This document shows positions 22,543-34,774 of a stretch of DNA of 58,093 nt, piece after piece. The position numbers were made by a program, and so were the translations under genes. Below the pieces are notes generated by a model, which saw nothing but the letters and a program-made list of their open reading frames with translations, had not been told where the DNA came from and ran no database searches. Location: contig MU266509.1 of assembly GCA_021014945.1 (NCBI GenBank), forward strand, positions 1-58,093. Reading direction: 5' to 3'. This stretch comes from Leucogyrophana mollusca. Taxonomy: Eukaryota; Basidiomycota; Agaricomycetes; Boletales. How positions within the stretch are numbered: position 1 is the stretch's first letter; each line of letters starts with the position of its first letter.

Positions 22543-22950
22543 TCAGCGCCTCGTATCAGACCGAGTGGAATCAGCCAGTGTACGTATGAGACGTTCCTGC
22601 CGTTTATCCCGACAAAATGATGGTAGAACGGATGAACAGCCGCCTTGGCCTTGTCCATTCCTACCAATTTCCACCTCATTCTCGAGCTCGTCGGGTACAT
22701 TGACGGACCGAACCACGGAAAGAGCCCCCACGGGGGACTCATTGGGAGGACGCAACCAGGTGACAGTAAGCCTCGCTCCATCGAGCTTCACTCGGACTGT
22801 AATTAAACGTTTCATGAGTCCGCGGTGGCTCGCGGAAGCCATGATTAAATATGACTGGAGCAGGCTGTTGATGTCTGACTTAACTACTATGTCAGCCGGC
22901 AAATGGAAAATAATAGATGTATCATTTCCCTGCGATGTCACCACGGCCAT
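22543..22950 (-). CDS. possible small hypothetical protein
   Basis: A minus-strand frame from an ATG at 22950 codes 135 residues with protein-like composition: SIIFHLPADIVVKSDINSLL, RGLMKRLITVRVKLDGARLT and VPDELENEVEIGR. A second plausible frame just upstream (23222 down to about 23080) reads FDGGIPLDHLPLEPHD, but I could not join the two by a clean intron. A longer plus-strand frame overlaps both and has poorer composition. No family is recognised. This is either a small gene or a remnant. Confidence 0.3.
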   Translation of the reverse strand: MAVVTSQGNDTSIIFHLPADIVVKSDINSLLQSYLIMASASHRGLMKRLITVRVKLDGARLTVTWLRPPNESPVGALSVVRSVNVPDELENEVEIGRNGQGQGGCSSVLPSFCRDKRQERLIRTLADSTRSDTRR

Positions 22951-23234
22951 GCATCAACTCTACGAGCCGCTGGGACGCAGATCGGATCTCTCGAAGCTGA
23001 AGAGGTGTATGTCATTTGCTGGGTCATCAATCTACATGAGAGCATCGTTATGTAGTACATCACCAGGTGAAGCCTCATCTCGGGACTTCGTCGTAAAAAA
23101 TAAGGGTGGACCTGCACGTGAACTAGACCAGAGGAAGCCGGCAACGTGACTTTGGGACAAATGGTATCATGTGGCTCCAGCGGAAGGTGATCCAGAGGTA
23201 TTCCACCGTCAAAAAGTAACATGTGCTTCAGACT

Positions 23235-26200
23235 TTAGTCGAGGGAATTAATGGTTACATGGGCATCGCCTGCTGCCAGATCGCCGAGGCTCGCCTGGGC
23301 GCTAACAGAGCGTGATCCCCGTGTCTCTTGCGTACCGAAAGTGGTCACGCTGTGCAACCGGTTGCTCATAATCTGAGGGATCGCCATAAATATCAGTGGC
23401 CGATACAAATTTGCATATAGGCGGAGACAGACACTCACCGCACCAATGGGCCGCGAATAGTCTAAGAAATCTCTCAGGCTCGCTAAACTCCTTCCTTCTT
23501 GACCAATTGCCGCATCATTAAGACGCAGTCTTGGATCGAGTAGGTCTTCAGCGTTCCGCGAGCCCTCGGGCAGTTCATGTGGCGAAAGCCACAATGGCCA
23601 CGTATCAAACGGCAACGAAGCATCAGAATTATGTGGATGCTGCCCAGTCCACGGGCGGAGCGGGTGATATTGAGATTCGTTTGGGGAAAGACCAGAATTC
23701 ATGTGAGTGGAATTAGTCGAGCGGATGGAAGGCGATGGGGGCTGCGAGTCAGGATTAGAGAGTATGAAGGAATATACGGGTTCGCGACCTCGTGCAGTCT
23801 GCCGATATTGCTGACGCACTCTCTCTTCCTCTAATCGTTCTGCTGTCTCTCGCTGCCTCCGCTCTTCCATCGCTACGGTAGAAGCCAGTGATTGGCCAAA
23901 GGTTCCGCTGCCTCCGTCAAACTGCCTGCTGGTGCCGTCTCGCCCCCCACGAAGGCGTCCGAGGAAAGCCCGTATGCTCCCCACGCTCCTTTCGTCTCCA
24001 CTGCCGCTACTACTTCCATGTCTGCTCCTGTGTCCTCCGATCCTATCATCAACATCGCTGCTTCGACGCTTTCTTTTCCCTCCGTAACTGGTAGGGGGCA
24101 CCGAAGCCATGCTGCGGCGCCTTTCACCGCTTGAAGAGCGACGTGATGGCGAGTTGGGAGGTCCTTGCGAAGAAGCTGCGTGTGATGAAGCGCTAAGCAA
24201 TGGCCCATTCGATGAACCATGCGACGAGGAACGTATCCGCAATGCACGTCCATATAGCGACCCTTCATGTGAACTGAATGCTGACCCCAGGCCAGTACCG
24301 TAGCTGTGCGCTTGCGAAGATACGGAAGTGACTCTTCCAGAAACGGGCAGCTCCTCGCTAGGGTGTGAATGCGGATTCGAGTGTGAGTTGGATCCTGACC
24401 AATGAGCAATACTATACCCCCCAAACCACGCGGCCGCATCGGGGCCGGGTGATGCTCTTCTTTGCACCCGTTCACCTGTCACAGAAGGGACATACGCTGG
24501 TGGTGGTGGCGGCGGCGGGAAGGTTGAAGACATGGGGGAAGTCGTAGGGAATATGGACGAGGATGGGAGTATGCCCTCTGCACTACCTTGCTCAAGTGCA
24601 TGGTGGGGCTGCGCATGTGAAGAGGGAGAATCAAGTCCTCCAGCATCGATGGTGGTGATGTCACTAGGGTGGCGTAGATTTGAACTTGTGGAGTGTACAA
24701 TGCTATACTCCCCAAGCCACGCACTCGCCTCCGACTCAGGGGGATCCGTTCTTCTCGCACTCGCGCTCTTAAACCGCGGGGGAACATAAGCAGACGGTGG
24801 CGATTGGAAATGGTGTGGAGGTGATAGTGATAGCTCGCGTTGTAGTAGGGTATGCGATGTTCGCGCAACTCGTTGCGCGCTGTCATTGAGCTGAACTCCA
24901 TGGTACTTGTTGTCGATCGGATCCGAAACCATACGATGAGCATCCAATATTCCTGCAAACCTTTCCTCCATCACTCTCCCAGGCTTCTCCAGACCTTCTG
25001 ATCCCGTTCCATTCATCTCGTCATCTAGCAGGGTCCTAGTGACGGAATTGTGAGCCGGTAATCCATCCGCTTCGCGCTGAGGTGTGTTGAGGCGCCGTCG
25101 CCGATTTGCGCAGAAAATCCAGAACACGGCGAATGCCATCACTCCCAAAATTGCAAGGGCGATGCCCACTATCGCACCAGGAGGAAGTGATGATCTGGGA
25201 CATGTGAAAATTCAGAAACATCCAAAGATAACGTGCTGGGTACTGTTAACTACTCATGGGACTCACTCTTGGTCGGAAGGCTGGGCGACTCCTGTGCTTG
25301 GCACTCCTGTAGTAACAATAGTCCACGTCGTCATGCCTTGTCCACGGAACGTTGATGCATACGCCAGGCTCGACCTGTATTGCCACGTGCTTGGTGTGGG
25401 ATAATATCCGGCGGAGGACTTAGTGTTAACGAGCAATACAGTCTGACTAACGGACCCAGTGGAGGTCGGGGGCCTTGCTTTAACCCATAGATTCGCGGAG
25501 GAGGAGCTTGCGGGTAAAGAAGGCGGTGGAGAAGGTATGAACAAGCTAAGACAGACGCAAAATCGTAGAGGGCGACATACGTGGTTGTATCTGGTCCAAG
25601 GTGTCTAGCTGAGCTACCACTGGGACTTGACTGTGTAGTGGTACCGGAGCAGCAGCTGAGCACACCCCTGGCACTATAGGATGGATCGGTATTGCTGCAA
25701 GTTGAGGAAAGGTAGCTGCAGGATGTAGGTAGTGATGTGGAAGCTAAAGATGAGGCAATCAGAGAAGGAGACGAAATCAGAGGAAACGAAGCCAAGGAAG
25801 CTAAAGCCGACGGCGACGATAGTGAAGTCAGCAAAACTGAAGATGATGATGAATATGAAGACTGAGACAGAGCTGGTAATACAGAAGGCGAAGACGTCGG
25901 AGATGAATAGAAATAAATGAGGCGATCCTGAAAAAAAGATGAACACGAATGAGACGAAGATGATATAGATGTACACGAGGGCTGTGAAGTTGAACAAAAG
26001 GGAAGGAGTTCATTGTTATATGAGAATGATAGTGGGGGGAATGTCGTTATTGTAGAAGATGATGAAGTAACAGACAATGAAATCTTGGAAAGCGAAGATA
26101 CATGAGCAGCTCGCGAAGAAGTGGCTATTTGCGTCGCACGAGGGGGTGGGAGTGGTGAGGGAATGCTATGCGCAGATGTCTGGCTTGCACTTGAGTTGCC

Positions 26201-26365
26201 CAAATGAAAGGTCGCGTAGGAAGTCGAACTTGTGCCATCATGAGTGGGACTTGAAGGAGTGCCGTCGTTCGTGAATGTAACGGTACTCTTCATCAGACCA
26301 GTGGAGGAAACTGAACCGTGAATGCTCTCCCAAGGTGTGCGATTCGCAGACCCATCGAGGGACAT
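23235..26365 (-). CDS. Ser/Thr-rich single-pass membrane protein, paralogue A
   Basis: Four exons: 26365-25581, 25545-25267, 25194-23439 and 23372-23235, with phases 2, 2 and 0, giving about 985 residues. The N-terminal 350 residues are very rich in Ser and Thr and likely O-glycosylated outside the cell; just before the membrane they contain TTWTIVTTGVPSTG. One membrane helix follows (IVGIALAILGVMAFAVFWIF), then a basic stop-transfer NRRRR. The cytoplasmic part has MEERFAGIL, SLRDFLDYSRPIG and a last exon with NRLHSVTTFGTQET. No N-terminal signal peptide is visible, so either a 5' exon is missing or the helix acts as a reverse anchor. Paralogues B (28017-31122) and C (50164-53031) share these motifs and intron phases. 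Function is unknown; the layout resembles cell-wall sensors but homology is not shown. Confidence 0.78.
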
Positions 26366-28016
26366 GTTCACTAGACATCAACGTGCAGAAGCAAAGGAAT
26401 ACACTTTGTGCCAGCACTCAAGCAGCGAGGCGAGGAAGGCGACTTGTGCAGGGTGATAGGGTGCGGTAGGTCCGTCTTCGTAGATCATTATCCAGAATCA
26501 GCGAAATTTCAATAGAGGTAATATGGGCCTTACCAAACCTGATACCTCGACCGGGAGGACAAGGAATACGGATGTGAAGAATTCACCAGCCCACAACCAC
26601 GACGGATATCGCCGCCGTTTGTTGTTAAAGTCCGACGGGTTAAAGATGAAAACAGAGGTGAACTCGAGCTATAAACAAGGATCGTGCGCAGCAACCGCCC
26701 AAGTCAAAGACACGTCCCAGACAAATCCATCTGCTCTCGAGCTTTTCTAGATTTCACCGGGGCGGCAGTTTTATCCGAGGCTATGACGGATTTTATGGTT
26801 GGATATGATACTCGTAGTCGCCAACGTCGTCATCAGAGAAATGTTTGGAGCAGCTTGATTTCCTTCTGAGAACATTCGCCATCAGCCAGGTTCAGCCCCG
26901 CGGGATATCTGCTCTTGTACAGATCCAATCCGCTTGTGTCCATTTTCGATCGGTTAAGGGTATCACCATGTTCGCGCAGTTTTGAGGCGGACCGCAATGA
27001 ATGAATAAGTGTTCGGAAGAAGAATGCACTTGAGGGGGATTTAGAGGTGCGGTTGTTTGGCAACGGCCTCCAGAACAAACAACCGCTTTGAGCAAATGGA
27101 AGCTACCACTCCTGAAGGCATGATCGCAACTGAGCCACAGGTGTGGTGGTCCCCAGCAAACTAACCCCTGATGACGTATATTACATCTGATTCAGTTGAT
27201 CTACTACACTGTGAAGGAGGTAATTCTGCTGCACCAGGGTAAACGAAGAATCTAAGCTCAAAGACAACTTTCATGTTAACACGTCAATGCAAGTGCGATG
27301 TGAAAGTGCGATGTGATGCAAGTTATCAAAAACCAGTGGTTGGTGAGCGTGAAAAGCAATGGAAGTAAGAATGAAGAGGCACTAAGGCGCGAGTCAGCTG
27401 AGAGCGCAGATAAACCTCAATGCACACAGAACGGGGAAGGCGTGCGTTTTGGAGACGATACATATATGCGCGTGTCGTCTATTCTGAAATTAAACACGCG
27501 TTGTCAACGGGAGGAAGGGAGGAAATTTTTGAGAGGGCAAAACGCACCTCGTTGCGTGTTTAAGCGGCTGTGAATCTAGGGGAACCGTCACTAGATTCGG
27601 GAATTTTTGTGCTTTTCTTGACATGGGTATCATATGAGGGAAATGTACAGATTGATAGTAGTTTTGATGATCTTCTCTTCTAGCATGGGGAGCAATAAAA
27701 CCGCCTGGGAACCGTGATCTGCACATCAGAAGAATGTCACAGCATTTGCAACAAGGCATAAACTAGCAGGGGTGCAGCGTTACCGCATAGGCCGTACGTC
27801 ATCATACCGTGTCAATTCTACGCCTTGATGCAGTGGTTAAGGGTGTAGAGAAAAAGGAAGAGATCATGAGAGAGCAGAGTGTCGTCTCGTGGAGATCTGG
27901 ACCGCTTTAAAGACGATGCAGAGCAACAGGAGACACGAGAGGGAAATTGCTGGAAGGATGCGGAACAACATGACGACGATATTGTTGGTGGCGTGGCCAA
28001 ACTGAACAGCCGCCAA
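26366..28016. other. intergenic between paralogues A and B
   Basis: About 1.65 kb with only short unsupported frames. It holds the promoter of paralogue A (-) and the 3' flank of paralogue B (-). Confidence 0.35.
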
Positions 28017-31000
28017 CTATGAGCGTACGCAGGCTTCCTCCAAGTTTGCAAGACTTCCGTGTGGACTGGTGGTAGCCGACCTCTGTGTCTCCTGAGTGGC
28101 GAATGTCGTCGCGCTATACATCCGGTTGTTCACCAGCTGTAAGATATTAGGATATGATCAAGACCCATTTAAAACGTAAGCTCTCACCCCACCGATGGGC
28201 CTCGAATAATCTTCAAAATCTCTTAGACTAGCCACGCTTCGTCCACCTTCACCATCCTCGTTGCCTACGCGCAACCGCGGATCCAGCAGGCCCTCGGCAT
28301 GGTGCGAGTCATCTGTTACCGCCGGCGACATCGGCCACGCGTTCGAGGGCATCGAAGTGTTGGGGTCGTGGATGTGCGGAAGCCACGGCCATGCGGGGGG
28401 ATGGAGCGCCCGGTCATGTGCTAGAGCGAGATTGGCGTTAGAATGGGCAGGTGTATGGTCATGAATGGAGTTGCCAGGAAGGGTATACGGCGATGGCGGC
28501 TGTGAGTCGGGGTTGGAGAGCACGAAAGAGTAAACGGGTGTACGAAGTTGGGGGTTCCTCGGATCATGCGGCCCATGAACTCCCTCCGCGGATTCGGACG
28601 CGGCCCCTTTTTCCGACTCTCCCTGTCCTGGGAACGGGGGAGCGGGGCCAAGTGATCGGCTAAATGATCCACTACTTTCGTCAAGGAAAGGCCCTTCCAG
28701 CCCACCGTTACTACTGCGATGGCCACTCGCGGTACCGCTGGGACTTCCTCGCCCTCCACGTAAACGCCCAAAGAACGCACGCACGCTACCAATACTCCTC
28801 TCATCTCCACTCCCAACACTCCCACTTCCCCTCTCACTCCCACTGCCTCCAAGAAGACCACGACTTGACCGACTTTCTCTCCTTTTATGGCTGGCAGGTG
28901 GCGAAGAGACTATACTATGGTGCTTGTCGGGCCCGGATGATAAGAGCGTACTGAGCATCCCATGCGAAGAGGGGCTGAATAATCCAAGAGACGAAGTTCC
29001 ACGCGACGAGGAGTTATAAGGTCCCCCGTTTGACGACCCGTGCGACGAAGAACGGAGGAGTTCTCCATGGGAAGACACGCTCTGCAACACACCGTGTCCG
29101 CTGAGGGAGGCCGCGGGTGAACCAAACACAGACCCAAGGGCACTATTATACCCATGGCCTTGACCGTTCGAAGATATAGAACCAACGCCTCCAGCCAAGA
29201 GTGGTTCCTCGCTGGGATGCGAAGCCGAATATGATTTCGAGCCCGAAGAGTGGGCGATACTGTACCCTCCAAACCACGCAGATGCATCAGGGCCGGGCGA
29301 GCTCCTTCGTCTTGCACCTCCTGGAAATTGGCCGGGAGGAACGTACGCGGATGGCGGGGGTGGATGAACGCCCGGAGGCGGTGGTGGAAGAGATCTGATG
29401 GGAAGCGTAGGGGAGGACAAGCGGGCAAATGATGGCTCGCGACTTTGGTCATCAAATGGATGTGAATCCGCTTGGAGAGCAAGCAAGATTCCCGCATACC
29501 GCTCCTCCATCGCCCGCGGTGCCACTGTCGGAAGCCCGTCGATTTCATCATCCAGTGGACCTCTTCCACTGCCACCTCCATACGGTAGTTCTGCCGCATC
29601 GTGGACGAGGGCATTGAGGCGACGCTGCCGTCGACGCGCGCAGAACACCCAGAGCACTATGAAGGCTAGTGCGCCGAGAACGCCAAGTGTGAGCCCAGCT
29701 ATTGACCCTGGGGAATGCGATACACTTGAGGTTGGAATTGAATCAGGACCCGTCGGCAGTAAAAGCACAACAAAATTGCAGAAATATCGAGAGCATGCTC
29801 AACCCGCCACGAGGCAACAGAAGGTCTAAAAGGAGACAGGGAAGCTCATGGCAAATAGGGCGTTCAAAGCAGAAGTTTAAGTGGTGAAACATTATAGAAA
29901 AGTAAACAAAATTCGAACTCCAACTCACCCTCTGTGGGGACCAGCAACACCCTGTGTGCTCAACACCCCAGTAGTGACTACCGTCCACGTCGTCGTACGC
30001 CCATGCCCGGAGTACGTTGATGTATACACAAAGGTCGATGTGTACGCGCTCGGTGCCGGGGGCGACTGAGACGAGGTAGTGGAGCTTGTACTAACAAACA
30101 AAGAAGTTGGGTTGGCGAAATGGCTTGAAGGTGGGCCTGAGGATGCTATTTGCGTCGAGCCTGGTTCGGATTGTTGCGATGAAGTGGACGAAACCGCATA
30201 TGAAGACGTGCGTGTAGAAGTCAAAGAGCCAGCAGACGGAGATGAAATGTCAGATGATGTTGACGTGAGAGGTGACGAACGCGTACTCGTGTCCGGATTC
30301 GTACTCGTGTAAGGATCCGGACTCGAGCTCGTAGAGACTGAACTGGTGATGGGTGAGTAACTACTTCGTACGGGAAACTCAAGTGAGCCAAGGATCCATC
30401 CCCAGTAGGTCAGATTTTACTTACGTTGACATTGTTGTCGAATCAGAACCGGAGGCCACGACAGTACTTGTGACTGAACTAGATTTTGTAGCTGAATCGG
30501 TGGAGGTATCCGAGTATGAGCTGGCGGTACTAGCGGCAGTACTGTCCGAGCTTGACTCGAGTCCGGTATGCTGTAAGTACCCATTGCCAGCGCTAGTGGG
30601 ATACGAAAAAGAGGCAGTTAGAGAGAACGAAGTGAACCCATAAGAGGGAGGCAGCGAGATTAACGACTCGGATGAGGATGGCAATGGTAATAGATAGGAA
30701 GAAGAGGGGGGCTCAGAAAGATCTTCGGATGTCATTGTCGTGACAGAGGATTCTTGTGAAGAAGGGGAATTTGAGGAAGAATACGTGACGGCACTCGAAG
30801 TCGAAGTCGAGAATGTGGTGGCAAACGTTTGGTCAGTGGACGGGGATATCCGTGTGCTGGAGGTCGATGGCAAAGAAATCTGGGATGATGATCCAGAAGG
30901 TGCATTTGAAGGTGTGGTATCATCGCTTGTGTTAGAAGTGCTGGGGTAGGGGCTGCTTGAGGTGCCTAGATGTGAATCGGAGATGCTACCGGGAGCGGAG

Positions 31001-31122
31001 GTGGCAGTTAAGGATACACTCGTTGCTATACCACTCGCTGTGAGCGAGCTCGACGTTCCATAGTTCATGGTGCCAGGTACCACACTTCCTGCCAGTCCGG
31101 CTGCGGGAAGAGTGTTCTGCAT
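28017..31122 (-). CDS. Ser/Thr-rich single-pass membrane protein, paralogue B
   Basis: Exons 31122-30425, 30342-29929, 29724-28188 and 28136-28017 join with phases 2, 2 and 0, as in paralogues A and C, and give 922 residues. The Ser/Thr-rich outer part (about 370 residues) ends with TTTWTVVTTGVLSTQ. The helix is IAGLTLGVLGALAFIVLWVF, followed by CARRRQRR. The tail carries GPLDDEID, MEERYAGILLALQ, ASAWFGGYSIAHSSGSKS (also in paralogue A), RSIGSVRAFFGRLRGGRGS, PVYSFVLSNPDSQPPSP and SVASLRDFEDYSRPIGG. The final exon reads NRMYSATTFATQETQRS. The tail is mostly disordered and rich in Ser, Pro and Gly between these islands. It sits head-to-tail with A, which suggests tandem duplication. No signal peptide is seen. 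Confidence 0.82.
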
Positions 31123-33090
31123 AGTTGTGGGTGTTGTGTTTGTGGTTGTCTCGGATGATGTGGCTTTAGTTCATGAATGTCGTTACTGTCGACTTTGCGC
31201 GTCAGTATGAGGAAAAAAGAGAGAAACCTGAGCTGCGCACGAGGACGTGGGTGTTTAGCGAATAAAAAGCGACTCGGCGATCGAGACTTCCTGTTCATAA
31301 TCGTTGAATGAATTGGCAAACACTAGAAGCGCGGACTTACGATAGGCGATATCACTTAGGATGCCGACAAGGGCTTCGGGGAGTTAGTTAGTTAGGAAGA
31401 TGTTGCTCACGACGGCAGCGCTGCATTGATTATGGACAGTGTCCGGCTGTATAGTCCGGGAGTTTCCAATGTTGGTTGCAGGTACGATGTGATCATCATC
31501 AAGGTAAAAGGCCTTGCGAGCTGGGTTAAAAACGCTCGATCCGAACCTTTCATGACACAATCATCAACGTCATTCCTCGTCCTTTTCTCACCGTTGGTTG
31601 TGGGTTCCTAGCCGTGTAATTTTGTCCGCGTTATCGGAAAAATACAAGACAGAAAACATAACATCTGAGCATGACGCTGTCAGTGAGTCAGGATTGGTCA
31701 GCCAAAGAGCGACTGACCACTCGTGCCTCCTCTGCGTCTCGGCAACGTATTGGTGCGCGATTCCCTTTTTAAGCCCGCGCCTGGCCGAAAATGGCTGCTA
31801 CCAGCCACGATCACCCTGAAGCGCGCACCAAACAGTTACTAGATATCTCGCGCTTTTGCCGAGGCTGCTGCTCCGCCATCGTGGAGAGATCCACAAGTAG
31901 TTTCTCGAGCTTCGTTCTGCACTGGTGTACGACCACGGCAGCGCAGCAGTAGTGGTAGTGGTCTGATAGGAATAGACGCGGCTGTTCTTATCGATTGTTC
32001 ACCAGTGCGTCGCCTCCATCTCAGGCAGTATCGAAGCTATCTTCTGAGGACACTGTGGCCGTTTGTAGTGATCTAGAGGCTGGAGTGAATTGCGACATGT
32101 CAAAAGCCGCCGTCGACCCCGTGTGTCCCAACTGATAAACACTCCACGCACTCCATTTTGGTCAGGTCCGCTTCCGATGGTCGTATCTGGTCATCCGTCT
32201 TCGCTGCCTGTATTTTTCCGGTTGCATGCATGTGTCTGCAACGTGAATTGCCCTCTCCACACACGTCATATCGTCAACTTGTAAGTAGTTGTACCCTCTT
32301 GTGACCTGAACTCGTCATAGTCTCCGACATCGACATGCCAGTGCCTCCACCACCTATATCTTCCCCTCCAATCCTATGTTGGGCTCCACTTGTCTTGTGA
32401 TCGACCGAGTCCCGAAGCTTGAGGCCATATTTTGAGTTAGCAGATGTGGTGACTGCGCATCACCTATCGCGGGCACCCTAGTTTTTTGGCTACAGGTTGT
32501 TCAGTTTGCCTGAGTAATCACGATGTATTCAACATTTCAGCGACCAATTCTGGGGCTCGTTACTGAACAGCTTGGATACATTGCCAAGATCTCGAGGAGA
32601 AAAGATAAGGATAAGGACCCGACGAAAGCCAAAAATTGCACCAACTATCCATAGACCCACCCTAAACAAATCAACTCTATATAATTTCTTCATCGACAGG
32701 CAAAAATTCTTCAACTCATTCAGGACTTGCACTATTGTCCCCTTGCGATTCAACCTTTAGGTTCCGCTCGCAGGAGTCTACCGCAGGTCCCAGAACGATC
32801 CTGAGGCTGCTCAGCTGGAGCGCGCCTCCGTACGATGCTATGGTACAAGTCGCGAGACGTTGAGGCCGTGTTCCTTACCAGAGTTGCTACATTTTCCACC
32901 TGCCGTGCATCGGATTTCTTGCTGTATATTAATGCTGTCCTCACTATGTTATCTTCGATTGCTGCGGATTCACGCTTCGATTCTTCATGCGGATTTGCGC
33001 AGCGACTTTTCGACCACCGCATGCCGAAGACCAGTACTGCCACACCTGGCGATGAGACTGCGGCGCTAACATAGCAAGTAATATCAAGGA
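31123..33090. other. intergenic upstream of the HDVTEEDW array
   Basis: Nearly 2 kb with no supported gene. It contains the promoter of paralogue B (-) and that of the first array gene (+). A minus-strand frame (33460 to 32750) overlaps the first array gene and lacks protein-like motifs. Confidence 0.35.
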
Positions 33091-33096
33091 TATAAG
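33091..33096 (+). promoter_or_regulatory. TATA box of HDVTEEDW array gene 1
   Basis: TATAAG lies 58 bases ahead of the ATG at 33149. Array genes 3 and 4 have TATA elements 63 to 69 bases ahead of their starts, which supports both this element and the chosen start. Confidence 0.5.
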
Positions 33097-33148
33097 ATGA
33101 GTGACAGTATTCTGTCCAAAGTATCACGGCTCCACTCTCGCTCTCACC

Positions 33149-34540
33149 ATGCAGTTGCCTTCGGACGAGAAATCTAACAACCCGTACCGTCAGGATCAGG
33201 AGCAGTCTGAAACTGTTGCCCCGCCGCCATACACGCCGGGCCCACCTGAGGGTTATACTCCAGAAAACGGGGACCCATCTTACACTATGTATGGTGTGAC
33301 GGACATGCCCCCGCCCCTTCCTACCGAGGGCTTCATTGAGCCCGTTCAGCAGTCCTACCGTTTGCCTCCGGGCGTTCCAGAGGCACAGCTCGCGTCCGCT
33401 GGCGGGCCATATGACCAAAAAGACAGCGGTACTCCCAATTATGATGCTAGCGAGCAGCAACAGATCGCACCTGCTCCAAACTCTGCGGGTTTCTACCCAG
33501 GTTATTCGGGTGCTGGCCCATCCTGCTCTCGTTCACCGGCGCAATCCATGGGCTCGCTAGCAGATGGGGAAAGAGGGCTGTCCTTGGCCTCGTTTTTCGG
33601 CACGCCTGGTCCACCTCCAATGTGGCGCCGACAGCCTCCCCCGCACTTTCCATACGGCGCTTTCGCACCACTGCGTCTCCTCTCCAATGGTCACGAGCTG
33701 AGCAAAGGATTTCCCGAGCTGCCTCCTCCCTGCGATTACCAGCCACACCCCTTTGCGACGCACGATGTAACCGAGGAAGACTGGAGAAGGTGGGTTCAGT
33801 CCGGCTGCCTTTGTGAGTTACGCGTGAGGTAACATTGATGAACACAGGTTCTTGGCGGACATCAAAAAAGCTGGCTCGCTCTCCGTTCAACAGCGTATCA
33901 AATCAAACGTTATCCCACTGGCCACAGGTGTTGGTTTACTAGGTACGCCAAGTCTCTGCTTGTTCTCAAACACTCACCGACACGCACCATTAGGTGGAGT
34001 CTTCATGACCAGAGGCATCGAGAGAAAAATGTTGCACAAGAACCGTACTGCCGCCGGGGATATTGTCGACCACTGGAACCACGTACGTTGCTCCCTGTCA
34101 TTGGCAACGCCCGAAGCACTGACCGAATCAATCAATCACAGTACTTTTTCAACCCGCGTCGATTGGACGTCGTACTTGCTCAGGCCGATGAACGCCTCAG
34201 TGGCCAGGAAGGACGCACACCGGCTACCATCCCAGAACAAGGTCGCACGGCAAATCAGCTCCGGCGCCGCGACTCCTGTTCCTCGTCATCGTCTTCGTCC
34301 TCGTCATCATCCTCAAGTTCAGACTGCGGTCCCCGCTCACGTGACGAGAAGCGTGAAGAAAAACGTCGCAGGCGGCACGAGAAGAGGCTGAGAAAAGAAG
34401 AAAAGCGGGAACGGAAGCGACAAGACCGAAACGCAAAAAGGCAGGCCAAAGAAGATCGAAAAAGGGCGAGACGAGCGGAGAAGGACAAACGGAAGCATGG
34501 TATTCAGGCGCCATTTCAGCTATTCATCCAGCCATTATAA
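33149..34540 (+). CDS. HDVTEEDW-family protein, array gene 1
   Basis: Uncharacterised fungal family; four tandem copies here. Exons 33149-33789, 33848-33942, 33994-34082 and 34142-34540 (phases 2, 1, 0) give 407 residues. The N-terminal half is Pro-rich and probably disordered, with a PPxY motif (APPPYTPGPP) and GERGLSLASFFGTPG. The core spans the first two introns: PFATHDVTEEDWRR, FLADIKKAGSLSVQQRI, then NRTAAGDIVDHWNH. Exon 4 has FFNPRRLDVVLAQADERLSG. A run of 14 Ser and a long Arg/Lys/Glu helix follow, and the C-terminus is QLFIQPL. No signal peptide is present. The middle (IPLATGVGLLGGVFM) is hydrophobic and may touch a membrane. The function is unknown. Confidence 0.85.
34280..34321 (+). 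repeat. in-frame trinucleotide tract coding 14 Ser
   Basis: Mixed TCC/TCG/TCA/TCT/AGT codons code 14 consecutive Ser in exon 4 of array gene 1. The other copies have shorter, interrupted Ser clusters at the same place. The codons are varied, so selection for Ser content is as likely as slippage. Confidence 0.75.
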
Positions 34541-34774
34541 CGGAACCATTTTTGATATTTACTGTATTGTCTATGGGCACTGTGCACACTCGAACTGAAT
34601 AATATTAAATCCTTGATTAATGGCTGTTGAACCAGAGGGGCATGATGGGGACGCTCTGGACTCGACTAGGAGCGGGGTGAAACAGGAGGTGGATGGCAGT
34701 TTTGACTGAGATGGGCTTTAAATGAAGCAGTGTTTTGTGGATTTTTTGTATCCTTTTCCTAACTCCTCGTCATC

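Noticed and set aside
22466..23149. 227-codon plus-strand open frame
   Set aside because: Composition is poor, there are no motifs, and minus-strand frames at the same place look more protein-like. Probably an antisense shadow.
23873..24475. 200-codon minus-strand frame
   Set aside because: Out-of-frame shadow of exon 3 of membrane paralogue A.
25674..25997. Phe/Ile/Val-rich minus-strand frame resembling a membrane protein
   Set aside because: Alternate frame of the Ser-rich exon 1 of membrane paralogue A; hydrophobicity is an artefact of TCN codons read in another frame.
32750..33460. 236-codon minus-strand open frame
   Set aside because: Overlaps the start of HDVTEEDW array gene 1, whose plus-strand frame is supported by paralogues; no motif of its own.
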